DNA from: an uncultured Lachnobacterium sp.
GTDB lineage: Bacteria; Bacillota; Clostridia; Lachnospirales; Lachnospiraceae
DNA length: 5,555 nt
NCBI GenBank assembly: GCA_937889225.1
Contig: CALAST010000010.1
Location: 1-5,555 of the forward strand
Direction of reading: 5' to 3'
The position numbers and the translations under genes were made by a program. The notes under the pieces were generated by a model, which saw only the letters and a program-made list of their open reading frames with translations, made no database searches and was not told the DNA's origin. Below are positions 5,442 to 5,555 of the stretch, in pieces. How positions within the stretch are numbered: the stretch's first letter is position 1; each line of letters begins with the position of its first letter.

Positions 5442-5555
5442 ATTTGTGTTTCCTTAACTGTTATGATAAATCAAACTATCTTTAAGAAACAAACTGTATA
5501 TTCTATCTACTTGATTTCCTTAAACTAATGTATTTATCTTTGCTTTTTATTTAAA
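5442..5555 (-). promoter_or_regulatory. AT-rich leader of the split gene, possible promoter
   Basis: Read on the minus strand, TAGAAT at 5505-5500 matches 5 of 6 -10 bases but has only a poor -35 upstream. TTGTTT at 5492-5487 with TATCAT at 5468-5463 (18-nt spacer) is an alternative that would start transcription almost at the Shine-Dalgarno. The heptamers AAATCAA and TTGATTT form a distant inverted pair around both. The Shine-Dalgarno AAGGA at 5455-5451 is the only firm element. No gene is visible on the plus strand here. Confidence 0.3.

Noticed and set aside
1..5555. CRISPR array, tRNA or rRNA gene, or multi-gene defence system
   Set aside because: No regularly spaced direct repeats, no cloverleaf-like or ribosomal segments, and no nuclease, helicase or toxin-type genes were seen on either strand.

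Overview
The window is AT-rich, uses the standard code (all three Trp codons in the large chemoreceptor gene are TGG) and looks like a low-GC Firmicute. The tRNA-modification gene remnant, the PAS protein and the lysine-rich small protein resemble, from memory, proteins of Lachnospiraceae such as Roseburia, Agathobacter or Eubacterium. That placement is an inference, not a search result.

Layout from left to right. Positions 1 to about 1136 hold one end of an IS4-type insertion sequence. Its transposase is read on the minus strand, is open from the left edge, and shows the D-D-E residues and the YREK signature. An unusual pair of interlocked inverted repeats covers its leader. Positions 1137-1830 are about 690 bases with no supportable gene. 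They hold an orphan terminator (1209-1258), a perfect 14-bp hairpin (1415-1447), a likely promoter and a leader hairpin for the next gene. Positions 1831-3834 encode an intact 667-residue methyl-accepting chemotaxis protein with a periplasmic/extracellular dCache sensor. Positions 3958-4239 are a decayed N-terminal fragment of tmcAL (tRNA-Met cytidine acetate ligase) with a -1 shift, a compensating +1 shift and loss of about three quarters of the gene. A strong terminator follows at once. On the minus strand, 4302-4886 is a PAS-domain gene with no canonical start codon for its full length. Upstream of it, 4896-5441 is a lysine-rich protein gene interrupted by an in-frame TGA after 39 codons.

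How the parts relate. The chemoreceptor is the only large gene that is plainly intact and is probably transcribed alone. The two minus-strand genes are 9 nt apart, share one reading frame and probably form a small operon converging on the tmcAL remnant. Three neighbouring genes at 3.96-5.44 kb carry lesions, and a transposon end lies at the other side, so the window reads as a region of gene decay, or as a draft assembly with uncorrected errors. I did not find a convincing new multi-gene system. The most interesting points are the insertion-sequence leader architecture and the cluster of apparent lesions.
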